DNA of 64,000 nucleotides from Pseudomonas sp. HOU2 (GTDB lineage: Bacteria > Pseudomonadota > Gammaproteobacteria > Pseudomonadales > Pseudomonadaceae). The stretch is from assembly GCF_040729435.1 (NCBI RefSeq), contig NZ_CP160398.1:3968001-4032000 (forward strand), read 5' to 3'. The notes beneath the pieces were generated by a model, which was not told the DNA's origin, ran no database searches, and saw only the letters and a program-made list of their open reading frames with translations. Shown in pieces: positions 8,502 to 17,239 of the stretch (the first letter of the stretch is position 1; every line of letters begins with the position of its first letter). The position numbers were made by a program, and so were the translations under genes.

Positions 8502-9785
8502 ATGCCGTTACGCGAAGAATGTCTGTGGGAAAAACTCACGCCCCAGCGCCCGGATAACACCGCGCTGCGGGGCGAGGTCAAAGTCGATGTCTGCGTGATC
8601 GGCGCCGGGTTTACCGGGTTGTCGGCGGCGCTGCATCTGTTGGAAAAAGGCAAAAGCGTCTGCGTGCTCGAAGCGCATCGTGCCGGGCATGGCGGTTCCG
8701 GGCGCAACGTCGGGCTGGTCAACGCCGGCATGTGGATCCCGCCGGACGAGATCGAGGCCGGATTCGGCGAAGCCGTCGGCAGTCAGCTCAACCGCATGCT
8801 CGGGGCGGCGCCGGCGCTGGTGTTCAGCCTTGTGGATAAATACAACATCGATTGCCAGCTGCGCCGCGAAGGCACCCTGCACATGGCGCACAACGCCAAG
8901 GGCGAGGCGGATCTACGCAGTCGCGAGCAACAATGGAAGCGTCGCGGCGCGCCGGTCGAGTTGCTCACCGGCAAGGCCTGCGAGCAAGCCACCGGCACAC
9001 AGAAGATCGCCGCCGCATTGCTCGACCGCCGCGCCGGCACGCTCAATCCGATGGCCTATGTCACCGGGCTGGCCAATGCGGTGAAAGGCCTGGGCGGGCA
9101 GATGTTCGATCACTCGCCAGTGACCCGACTCGAACGCGTGGGCCAGCAATGGTCGGTACAGACCGAGCACGGTTCGGTGCTCGCCGAGCAAGTGGTGATC
9201 GCCTCCAACGCTTACACCGAGGGCGACTGGACTGAACTCAAGCGCAACTTCTTCCCCGGTTACTACTATCAGGTCGCCTCGGTGCCGCTGACCGAAGACG
9301 CCGCCCATGAAATCCTCCCCGGCGGGCAGGGCTCGTGGGACACGCGGCAGGTGCTGAGCAGCATCCGTCGCGACAAGGACGGCCGCCTGTTGCTCGGCAG
9401 TCTGGGCAACGGCAACCAGAAGCCGACGTGGTTCCTCAAGGCCTGGGCCGACCGGGTGCAGCAGCATTACTTCCCCAACCTGAAACCGGTGGAATGGGAA
9501 TGCACCTGGACCGGGCGCATCGCCTTCACCCCCGATCATTTGATGCGACTGTTCGAGCCGGCACCCGGACTGGTGGCGGTCACCGGTTACAACGGTCGTG
9601 GCGTGACCACCGGCACCGTGGTCGGCAAAGCCTTCGCCGACTATCTGTGTAACGGAAATCCTCAAGCCCTGCCGATCCCCTTCGCACCGATGCAGCCCCT
9701 GGCCGGTGTCGGCCTGCGCAGTTGCCTGTACGAGGCCGGGTTCTCGCTGTATCACGCGGGCCAGTGCCTGCGCATCGTCATTTGA
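8502..9785 (+). CDS. amaA: L-pipecolate oxidase (FAD-dependent)
   Basis: A 427-residue DAO-type flavoprotein. The FAD-binding beta-alpha-beta motif GAGFTGL is at residues 34-40, followed by the acidic end of strand 2 (VLEAHRAG). A C-terminal GYNGRGVTTGT flavin-contact motif lies near 362-372. AmaA oxidises L-pipecolate to piperideine-6-carboxylate, the substrate of AmaB encoded just upstream. The start is supported by a TTGGAG site. A 143-base gap holding a REP pair separates it from amaB, and no separate promoter is obvious. Confidence 0.9.
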   Translation: MPLREECLWEKLTPQRPDNTALRGEVKVDVCVIGAGFTGLSAALHLLEKGKSVCVLEAHRAGHGGSGRNVGLVNAGMWIPPDEIEAGFGEAVGSQLNRMLGAAPALVFSLVDKYNIDCQLRREGTLHMAHNAKGEADLRSREQQWKRRGAPVELLTGKACEQATGTQKIAAALLDRRAGTLNPMAYVTGLANAVKGLGGQMFDHSPVTRLERVGQQWSVQTEHGSVLAEQVVIASNAYTEGDWTELKRNFFPGYYYQVASVPLTEDAAHEILPGGQGSWDTRQVLSSIRRDKDGRLLLGSLGNGNQKPTWFLKAWADRVQQHYFPNLKPVEWECTWTGRIAFTPDHLMRLFEPAPGLVAVTGYNGRGVTTGTVVGKAFADYLCNGNPQALPIPFAPMQPLAGVGLRSCLYEAGFSLYHAGQCLRIVI

Positions 9786-10076
9786 GTGTTGAAATATGTT
9801 GCCGGAAGCGGCGCTTTTCGATGCAGCGACTAGCCTGTAATGGTGCGGGTTGTAGCAGTCCCGCACCAGCAGTGTGCAGTTCGGTGACGCGAGCTGTTAC
9901 AGGCTGGTTGCACATCGTTTGGTGCCGCGGTTGCAATGATGGCGCAAGCGGGTTGCGCCTGAGGTTTAAAAAGGTTTCACCTTCCGCGGTTTAGACGGTT
10001 GCACGCCCAATGAAAATGGGAACGAAACAGTCGAAATAACAAGAAAGCAGCGACTTTTTGAAGAATAAAAAACCGA
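9786..10076. promoter_or_regulatory. Upstream region of the ABC importer operon
   Basis: This gene-free stretch lies between amaA and the sigma-54 promoter. It holds a 9-bp perfect inverted repeat, TGGTGCGGG at 9841-9849 and CCCGCACCA at 9860-9868, with no U-tract. It is about the right distance upstream of the promoter to hold an enhancer-binding site, though the arms point outward compared with the NtrC consensus. No reading frame in it looks coding. Confidence 0.35.
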
Positions 10077-10092
10077 TGGCACGGCGCTTGCT
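10077..10092 (+). promoter_or_regulatory. Sigma-54 promoter of the branched-chain-type ABC operon
   Basis: TGGCACGGCGCTTGCT matches the -24/-12 consensus TGGCACG-N4-TTGCW at every fixed position. Transcription would start near 10103, leaving a leader of about 50 bases that contains an A-rich run at 10125-10138 beside the ribosome-binding site. RpoN and an enhancer-binding activator would be required for expression. Confidence 0.75.
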
Positions 10093-10153
10093 CAGAGCAT
10101 TCAGTGAAGTGAAGTCGCAGTGCCAACTAAAAAAAACCTTGGAGCACCACCTC

Positions 10154-11287
10154 ATGTCCCAGACGTTTTACAAGAAAGGCTTTCTGGCCCTCGCAGTAGC
10201 TACTGCGCTGGGTGTTTCTGCGTTTGCTCAAGCTGATGTGAAAATCGGTGTAGCGGGTCCAATGACTGGCGCCAACGCGGCATTTGGTGAGCAGTACATG
10301 AAGGGTGCACAGGCAGCGGCGGACGCGGTCAATGCGGCGGGCGGCGTCAATGGCGAGAAAATCGTACTGGTCAAGGGCGATGACGCCTGCGAACCGAAGC
10401 AGGCAGTGACAGTCGCCAAGGACCTGGTCAACCAGAAAGTCGCCGGCGTGGTCGGGCACTTCTGCTCCTCTTCCACCATTCCAGCCTCGGAAATCTACGA
10501 CGAAGCCGGCGTTATCGCGATCACCCCGGGTTCCACCAACCCGCAGGTGACCGAGCGCGGCCTGAGCGCCATGTTTCGTATGTGCGGGCGTGATGACCAG
10601 CAAGGCATCGTCGCGGGCGATTACATCGTCGACGTGCTCAAGGGCAAGAAAGTCGCCGTGCTGCACGACAAGGACACCTACGGTCAGGGCCTGGCCGATG
10701 CGACCAAGGCTCAACTGGAAAAACGTGGCGTGAAGCCGGTGCTGTATGAAGGCCTGACCCGCGGCGAGAAAGACTTCAGCGCCGTGGTCACCAAGATTCG
10801 TGCAGCCGGTGCCGACGTGGTCTACTTCGGCGGCCTGCACCCGGAAGCCGGCCCGCTGGTCAAGCAACTGCGTACCGAAGGCCTGAAAGACGTCAAGTTC
10901 ATGTCTGATGACGGCATCGTCACTGACGAACTGGTGACCACCGCCGGTGGCCCGCAATACGTTGACGGCGTGCTGATGACCTTCGGCGCGGACCCACGCC
11001 TGCTGCCAGACAGCAAGACGGTAGTGGATGCGTTCCGCAAGGCCGGCACCGAGCCTGAGGGCTACACCCTGTACGCCTACGCGTCGGTTCAGACCCTGGC
11101 GGCCGCCTTCAACGGCGCCAAGTCCAACAGTGGCGAAAAAGCCGCCGAGTGGCTCAAGGCCAACCCGGTGAAAACCGTCATGGGCGAGAAAGCCTGGGAC
11201 AAGAAGGGTGACCTGAAAGTGTCCGACTACGTGGTTTACCAGTGGGACGCGAGCGGCAAATACCATCAGCTGGAAAAACAGAAGTAA
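10154..11287 (+). CDS. Branched-chain amino acid-type ABC transporter, periplasmic binding protein
   Basis: A 377-residue LivJ/LivK-type binding protein with a Sec signal peptide (residues 1-26, ending AFAQA) followed by DVKIGVAGPMTG. Family features include HFCSSSTIPASEIYDEAGV and a conserved Cys pair. It captures an amino acid or amide in the periplasm and delivers it to the following two permeases. The ATG at 10154 has a TTGGAG site. It is the first gene of a five-gene operon with a sigma-54 promoter. It is not close to classical BraC as I recall it, so leucine/isoleucine/valine specificity should not be assumed; the adjacent amaAB genes make lysine-related ligands worth considering. Confidence 0.92.
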   Translation: MSQTFYKKGFLALAVATALGVSAFAQADVKIGVAGPMTGANAAFGEQYMKGAQAAADAVNAAGGVNGEKIVLVKGDDACEPKQAVTVAKDLVNQKVAGVVGHFCSSSTIPASEIYDEAGVIAITPGSTNPQVTERGLSAMFRMCGRDDQQGIVAGDYIVDVLKGKKVAVLHDKDTYGQGLADATKAQLEKRGVKPVLYEGLTRGEKDFSAVVTKIRAAGADVVYFGGLHPEAGPLVKQLRTEGLKDVKFMSDDGIVTDELVTTAGGPQYVDGVLMTFGADPRLLPDSKTVVDAFRKAGTEPEGYTLYAYASVQTLAAAFNGAKSNSGEKAAEWLKANPVKTVMGEKAWDKKGDLKVSDYVVYQWDASGKYHQLEKQK

Positions 11288-11321
11288 GGGCTGACGCGAT
11301 TCGCTTAACCCCCACCAATAC

Positions 11322-11413
11322 CTGTGGGAGCGGGCCCGCCCGCGATGGCGTCAGGTCAGTCGACACACAGGTTGGCTGATCCACCGCTATCGCTGGCAAG
11401 CCAGCTCCCACAG
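11322..11413. repeat. REP pair, family C (CTGTGGGAGCTGGCTTGCCAGC)
   Basis: Inverted copies lie inside the operon between the binding-protein and LivH genes. The left copy is a variant (GGGCCCGCCCGCGATGG). It may lower expression of the membrane components relative to the binding protein. Confidence 0.85.
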
Positions 11414-11529
11414 GAGCTTGGGTGGGGATGGGCTGATCGCGCTCTGACATTGCTCCGACGTAAATCTGTATTTTTCCTAGAAGAACCGCCCGCTCCGGTG
11501 GGCAGGTTCTCATTGCGTGAGATTGCGTT

Positions 11530-12444
<915 letters not shown>

Positions 12445-12447
12445 GCG

Positions 12448-13749
12448 ATGTCTTCAACCACTCAAAAAAATATCGATATCAAAAAAAGCCTGGTTGAGGC
12501 GATTCTGGCCGGCCTGATTGCCCTGATCGTTTTTGGTCCGATTGTCGGTGTCGTGCTCGACGGCTACAGCTTCAACCTCGAACCAACCCGCGTGGCGTGG
12601 ATCATCGGCATTGTCATGATCGGCCGCTTTGCCCTCAGCCTGTTTCTGCAGACGCCCAAGGGCCTGAAGATTCTCGACGGCTTCGAGAGCACCGGGTCCG
12701 GTGTGCATGTGCTGCCTGCCGATCACAAATCACGCCTGCGCTGGATCATTCCACTGTTGATTGTGCTCGCGGTCATTGTGCCGTTTGTTTCCAACTCGTA
12801 CCTGCTGGGCGTGGTTATCCTCGGGCTGATCTACGTGCTGCTGGGGCTTGGGCTGAACATCGTGGTCGGTCTGGCCGGCCTGCTCGACCTCGGTTACGTG
12901 GCGTTCTACGCCATCGGCGCCTACGGTCTGGCGCTGGGTTATCAGTACCTCGGGCTGGGCTTCTGGACCGTACTGCCACTGGCGGCGATCACCGCGGGCC
13001 TGGCCGGTTGTATCCTCGGTTTTCCGGTGCTGCGTCTGCACGGTGACTATCTGGCAATCGTGACCCTGGGCTTCGGGGAAATCATCCGTCTGATCCTCAA
13101 CAACTGGCTGTCGCTGACCGGCGGCCCGAACGGTATGCCGGCGCCATTGCCGACGTTCTTCGGCCTGGAGTTCGGCAAGCGGGCCAAGGATGGCGGGGTG
13201 CCGTTCCATGAGTTTTTCGGCATCGCCTACAACCCGGACGTGAAGTATTACTTCATCTACGCGGTGTTGTTCCTGGTGGTGCTGGCCGTGCTGTACATCA
13301 AGCATCGCCTGGTGAAAATGCCGGTGGGCCGCGCCTGGGAAGCCCTGCGCGAAGATGAAATCGCTTGCCGCTCGATGGGCCTGAACCACGTGTTGGTCAA
13401 GCTCTCGGCGTTCACCATCGGTGCGTCGACCGCGGGCCTGGCCGGGGTGTTTTTCGCCACCTACCAGGGCTTCGTCAACCCGACCTCGTTCACCTTCTTC
13501 GAATCGGCGCTGATCCTCGCCATCGTCGTGCTCGGCGGCATGGGCTCGACCATCGGCGTGGTGATCGCGGCGTTCGTGCTGACGGTAGCTCCGGAATTGC
13601 TGCGCGGCTTCGCCGAATACCGCGTGCTGCTGTTCGGCATCCTGATGGTGTTGATGATGATCTGGCGACCACGCGGGCTGATTCGCATCAGCCGTACCGG
13701 GGTCACTCCACGCAAAGGTGCCATTCACTATGAGAGGACTGCGCCATGA
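12448..13749 (+). CDS. livM: ABC transporter permease LivM family
   Basis: A 433-residue permease, longer at the N-terminus than the minimal LivM core as is usual in pseudomonads, with about ten membrane segments. The family segment LGLNIVVGLAGLLDLGYVAFYAIGAYG is near residues 133-159, and GGMGSTIGVVIAA lies in the C-terminal half. It pairs with LivH. Its stop overlaps the livG start (ATGA), so translation is coupled. Confidence 0.94.
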   Translation: MSSTTQKNIDIKKSLVEAILAGLIALIVFGPIVGVVLDGYSFNLEPTRVAWIIGIVMIGRFALSLFLQTPKGLKILDGFESTGSGVHVLPADHKSRLRWIIPLLIVLAVIVPFVSNSYLLGVVILGLIYVLLGLGLNIVVGLAGLLDLGYVAFYAIGAYGLALGYQYLGLGFWTVLPLAAITAGLAGCILGFPVLRLHGDYLAIVTLGFGEIIRLILNNWLSLTGGPNGMPAPLPTFFGLEFGKRAKDGGVPFHEFFGIAYNPDVKYYFIYAVLFLVVLAVLYIKHRLVKMPVGRAWEALREDEIACRSMGLNHVLVKLSAFTIGASTAGLAGVFFATYQGFVNPTSFTFFESALILAIVVLGGMGSTIGVVIAAFVLTVAPELLRGFAEYRVLLFGILMVLMMIWRPRGLIRISRTGVTPRKGAIHYERTAP

Positions 13750-14618
13750 GTGAAGTCGTACTCTCTGTGGAAAAACTGATGATGCACTTCGGTGGCATCA
13801 AGGCTCTGAGCGATGTCAGCCTCAAGGTCAAACGCAACTCGATCTTCGCCCTGATCGGGCCGAACGGCGCCGGCAAGACCACGGTGTTCAACTGCCTGAC
13901 CGGGTTCTACAAGGCATCCGGCGGCAAGATCGAACTCAACGTGCGCGGCAAGCAGACCAACGTCATCCAGCTGCTGGGCGAGTCTTTCAAACCGACCGAC
14001 TTCGTCTCGCCGAAAAGCTTCCTCAGTCGCCTGTACTACAAGATGTTCGGCGGTACCCATTTGGTGAACCGCGCCGGCCTGGCCCGGACATTCCAGAACA
14101 TTCGCCTGTTCAAGGAAATGTCGGTGCTGGAAAACCTGCTGGTGGCGCAGCACATGTGGGTCAACCGCAACATGCTGGCCGGCATCCTCAACACCAAGGG
14201 CTACCGCAAAGCGGAAAGCGATGCGCTGGATTGCGCGTTCTACTGGCTCGAAGTGGTGGATCTGGTGGACTGCGCCAATCGTCTGGCCGGTGAGCTGTCC
14301 TACGGTCAGCAACGTCGTCTGGAGATCGCCCGGGCCATGTGCACCCGCCCGCAGATCATCTGCCTCGACGAACCGGCCGCCGGCCTCAACCCTCAGGAAA
14401 CCGAAGCGCTGAGCGCGATGATCCGGCTGCTGCGCGACGAGCACGATCTGACCGTGGTGCTGATCGAACACGACATGGGCATGGTGATGAGCATTTCCGA
14501 CCACATCGTGGTGCTGGACCACGGCATTGTCATCGCCGAGGGCGGGCCTGAGGCGATCCGCAACGATCCGAAAGTGATTGCCGCCTACCTGGGCGCCGAC
14601 GAAGAGGAGCTGGTATGA
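13746..14618 (+). CDS. livG: ABC transporter ATP-binding protein LivG family
   Basis: A 290-residue ATPase with Walker A GPNGAGKTT at 38-46, signature LSYGQQRRLEIARA, Walker B IICLDEPAAGLNP and switch His in VLIEHDMG. An insertion of about 35 residues between Walker A and the Q-loop is typical of LivG. It powers the importer together with LivF. ATGA overlaps link it to both neighbours. Confidence 0.95.
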   Translation: MSEVVLSVEKLMMHFGGIKALSDVSLKVKRNSIFALIGPNGAGKTTVFNCLTGFYKASGGKIELNVRGKQTNVIQLLGESFKPTDFVSPKSFLSRLYYKMFGGTHLVNRAGLARTFQNIRLFKEMSVLENLLVAQHMWVNRNMLAGILNTKGYRKAESDALDCAFYWLEVVDLVDCANRLAGELSYGQQRRLEIARAMCTRPQIICLDEPAAGLNPQETEALSAMIRLLRDEHDLTVVLIEHDMGMVMSISDHIVVLDHGIVIAEGGPEAIRNDPKVIAAYLGADEEELV

Positions 14619-15331
14619 GCAAACCGATCCTCGAACTCAAAGATCTGGACGTGTTCTACGGCCCGATTCAGGCCCTCAAAGGCGTGTCGCTTGAGATCAA
14701 CGAAGGCGAGACCGTCAGCCTGATCGGTTCCAACGGCGCGGGTAAGTCCACACTGCTGATGTCGATCTTCGGCCAGCCACGGGCGGCGGGCGGGCAGATC
14801 CTCTATCAAGGTGTCGACATCACCCACAAGTCCTCGCACTACATCGCCTCCAACGGCATCGCGCAGTCGCCGGAAGGGCGGCGGGTGTTCCCCGACATGA
14901 CCGTCGAGGAAAACCTGCTGATGGGCACCATCCCGATTGGCGACAAGTACGCCAAGGAGGACATGCAGCGCATGTTCGAGCTGTTCCCGCGGCTCGAAGA
15001 GCGCCGTACCCAGCGGGCGATGACCATGTCCGGCGGCGAGCAGCAAATGCTCGCCATCGCCCGTGCGCTGATGAGCCGACCGAAATTGCTGCTGCTCGAT
15101 GAGCCAAGCCTGGGGTTGGCGCCGATCGTGGTGAAACAGATCTTCGCCACCCTGCGGGAACTGGCGAAAACCGGCATGACCATTTTCCTCGTCGAGCAGA
15201 ACGCCAACCATGCGCTGAAACTGTCAGACCGGGCGTACGTGATGGTCAATGGCGAGATTCGCCTGACCGGTACCGGTAAAGAGCTGCTGGTGAATGAGGA
15301 GGTGCGTAACGCTTATCTGGGCGGGCACTGA
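14615..15331 (+). CDS. livF: ABC transporter ATP-binding protein LivF family
   Basis: A 238-residue ATPase with Walker A GSNGAGKST at 38-46, signature MSGGEQQMLAIARA, Walker B LLLLDEPSLGLAP and a LVEQNANHAL switch segment, typical of LivF. It is the last gene of the operon and is followed by an intrinsic terminator at 15351. Confidence 0.95.
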   Translation: MSKPILELKDLDVFYGPIQALKGVSLEINEGETVSLIGSNGAGKSTLLMSIFGQPRAAGGQILYQGVDITHKSSHYIASNGIAQSPEGRRVFPDMTVEENLLMGTIPIGDKYAKEDMQRMFELFPRLEERRTQRAMTMSGGEQQMLAIARALMSRPKLLLLDEPSLGLAPIVVKQIFATLRELAKTGMTIFLVEQNANHALKLSDRAYVMVNGEIRLTGTGKELLVNEEVRNAYLGGH

Positions 15332-15350
15332 TTCTTCCTGAGTTGTCCAC

Positions 15351-15382
15351 AAAGCCCCGCGACGAAAGTACCGGGGCTTTTT
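15351..15382 (+). terminator. Intrinsic terminator of the ABC operon
   Basis: AAAGCCCCG and CGGGGCTTTTT flank a 12-base loop, 20 bases after the livF stop. Confidence 0.88.
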
Positions 15383-15406
15383 CATTCCTCAAATTCACCA
15401 AGGCCC

Positions 15407-15499
15407 CTGTGGGAGCTGGCTTGCCAGCGAAAGCGGTTTGCCATTCAGCAATGATGTTGGCAGTGACTCCGCCATCGCTGGCAAGCCAGCTCCCACAGG
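15407..15499. repeat. REP pair, family C
   Basis: Facing copies of CTGTGGGAGCTGGCTTGCCA at about 15407-15430 and 15474-15499, just after the operon terminator. Confidence 0.9.
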
Positions 15500-15523
15500 T
15501 AAAATTGTGACCTTCGGCAGAAT

Positions 15524-16010
15524 TGTGGAAAACAAATTCCCATAGCTGCCAAAGCGCGACATATAGACGCTGCAAATGGCTGTTTTTCCACAGTTTTGAC
15601 TTGTCCCCGTTTGCTGTGGAGCTGGCTGTGAATAACGTGGGAGTAGCTGGCTGCAGCCCTTGTTAACCGTGGCTTGCAGGCCGGTGGTTGATTATTGATC
15701 AGGCATTTTTGCGGAGGCTGAAGACGCTGTTGTCAACCTTTTTCTAGGCTGCACTGCAGTGACAAATTGGTGTGAACAAGCCTGTGGATAAGTCTGTGAT
15801 TAAACTCTGGAAAGACCGCGCTGAGGGCCGTAATTACTGGCCTCGCGCAATCACTGCTCTGACCGGTAGGTCGTGCAAAATGCCATCTCCGGCACAACAG
15901 CCGCTTCAGGGTCAAGCAAAAAACTTTCTATTTCCTGCGCAAAGCCTTGTGTGGCGCGGCTTTGCGCGTTTCCACTTGCCCCCGGAAACTGTGGAAGGGA
16001 CTGTGGATAA
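15524..16010. other. Cluster of DnaA boxes in gene-free DNA
   Basis: Three perfect matches to TTATNCACA occur here: complement strand at 15627-15635 (TGTGAATAA), 15783-15791 (TGTGGATAA) and 16002-16010 (TGTGGATAA). One-mismatch boxes lie at 15524-15532, 15584-15592, 15771-15779 and 15795-15803, and another at 15343-15351. No coding frame in 15500-16088 looks real. The density far exceeds what single matches elsewhere in the window show. It could titrate or respond to DnaA, or be the relic of an origin; dnaA, dnaN and rpmH are not nearby. Confidence 0.5.
15599..15703 (+). repeat. Diverged direct repeat, copy 1
   Basis: An element of about 105 bases: ACTTGTCCCCG near 15599, CTGTGGA, then CTGTGAATAACGTG at 15626, TGGCTGCAG, and GGTTGATTATTGATCAGG at 15686-15703. 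The same landmarks recur 375 bases to the right at identical spacing. Confidence 0.55.
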
Positions 16011-16078
16011 CGTGCGTGCACATGGCTACAGGCCACGCCCCACATGGCGTAGCAACGGTTGATCAATTTTTGATCTGG
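15974..16078 (+). repeat. Diverged direct repeat, copy 2
   Basis: The second copy carries ACTTGCCCCCG near 15974, CTGTGGA, CTGTGGATAACGTG at 16001, TGGCTACAG, and a GGTTGATCAA...TGATCTGG end at 16057-16078. The distance from the DnaA box to the TGATC end is 78 bases in both copies. By eye, identity is roughly two thirds. Confidence 0.55.
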
Positions 16079-16088
16079 AGTGCGCTTA

Positions 16089-16181
16089 TGTAGGAGCTGC
16101 CGCAGGCTGCGATCTTTTGATCTTGTCCCTAAAAGTCAAAAGATCGTCCGAACGCGGCCCGAACCTGCGGCAGCTCCTACA
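16089..16181. repeat. REP pair, family A
   Basis: Facing copies of TGTAGGAGCTGCCGCAGGC lie upstream of the short-chain dehydrogenase. The right copy is degenerate (GTCCGAACGCGGCCCGAACC). Confidence 0.85.
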
Positions 16182-16276
16182 TGGGTTGATGTTGCTCGTC
16201 CGTGCCGGGCCGGGCATGCTGGCTGCTGATTTTCTATTTCAATGGCCGCGCTCGTGGCCGACGCAAGGAGAACACG

Positions 16277-17041
16277 ATGTCCAACACCCTGTTTATTACC
16301 GGCGCAACCTCCGGTTTTGGTGAAGCCTGTGCCCGTCGTTTCGCCGAGGCTGGCTGGAAACTGGTGTTGACCGGTCGTCGTGCAGAACGTCTCGACGCGC
16401 TGTGCGCCGAACTGTCGAAGCAGACCGAAGTGCATGGTCTGGTGCTCGACGTGCGTGACCGCAAAGCGATGGAAGAGGCGATCGCCAATCTGCCGCCGTC
16501 GTTCGCCAAGCTGCGCGGCCTGATCAACAACGCCGGGCTGGCGCTGGGCGTCGACCCTGCACCGAAATGCGACCTCGACGACTGGGACACCATGGTCGAC
16601 ACCAACGTCAAAGGGCTGATGTACAGCACCCGCCTGCTGTTGCCACGGTTGATCGCTCACGGCCGTGGCGCCGGTATCGTCAACCTTGGCTCCATCGCCG
16701 GCAACTACCCATATCCGGGCAGCCACGTGTATGGCGCGACCAAGGCGTTCGTTAAACAGTTTTCGCTGAACCTGCGTTGCGACCTGCAGGGCACCGGCGT
16801 GCGCGTCAGCAACATCGAGCCGGGCCTGTGCGAAAGCGAGTTCTCGCTGGTGCGCTTTGCCGGTGACCAGGAACGTTACAACGCCACCTACGCCGGTGCC
16901 GAACCAATCCAGCCGCAGGACATCGCCGAGACCATTTTCTGGGTGCTTAATGCCCCGGCGCACATCAACATCAACAGCCTGGAGCTGATGCCGGTGAGCC
17001 AGACCTGGGCCGGTTTTGCCATCGAGCGTAACAAGGCGTAA
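16277..17041 (+). CDS. Short-chain dehydrogenase/reductase, YdfG-like
   Basis: A 254-residue NAD(P)-dependent SDR. The cofactor motif GATSGFG is at residues 9-15, NNAG near 87-90, catalytic Ser in NLGSIAG, and Tyr152 and Lys156 in YGATK. Overall it resembles E. coli YdfG, which oxidises L-allo-threonine and other 3-hydroxy acids and reduces malonic semialdehyde. The ATG at 16277 has an AAGGAG site. It stands alone between REP pairs. A weak sigma-54-like match lies at 16212-16227. The substrate is inferred only from resemblance. Confidence 0.9.
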   Translation: MSNTLFITGATSGFGEACARRFAEAGWKLVLTGRRAERLDALCAELSKQTEVHGLVLDVRDRKAMEEAIANLPPSFAKLRGLINNAGLALGVDPAPKCDLDDWDTMVDTNVKGLMYSTRLLLPRLIAHGRGAGIVNLGSIAGNYPYPGSHVYGATKAFVKQFSLNLRCDLQGTGVRVSNIEPGLCESEFSLVRFAGDQERYNATYAGAEPIQPQDIAETIFWVLNAPAHININSLELMPVSQTWAGFAIERNKA

Positions 17042-17046
17042 GACCC

Positions 17047-17153
17047 TGTGGCGAGGGAGCTTGCTCCCGCTGGACTGCGCAGCAGGCCCGTTTTTTTGCA
17101 CTGAAGAGCGGGGGCGCTCCGCACCCCAGCGGGAGCAAGCTCCCTCGCCACAA
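17047..17153. repeat. REP pair, family B
   Basis: Facing copies of TGTGGCGAGGGAGCTTGCTC between the dehydrogenase and the cation transporter gene. Confidence 0.9.
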
Positions 17154-17239
17154 AACCGGGCATAACCGGCGATAAGGTAAACTCAACTCCGACAAACTCC
17201 ACCGCACCCCGCGGTTCAAAGGTTTTTAGAGGAGGCTAC

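Noticed and set aside
9841..9868. Inverted repeat read as an intrinsic terminator of amaA
   Set aside because: The 9-bp stem has no U-tract and lies 55 bases after the stop; kept only as a possible regulatory site.
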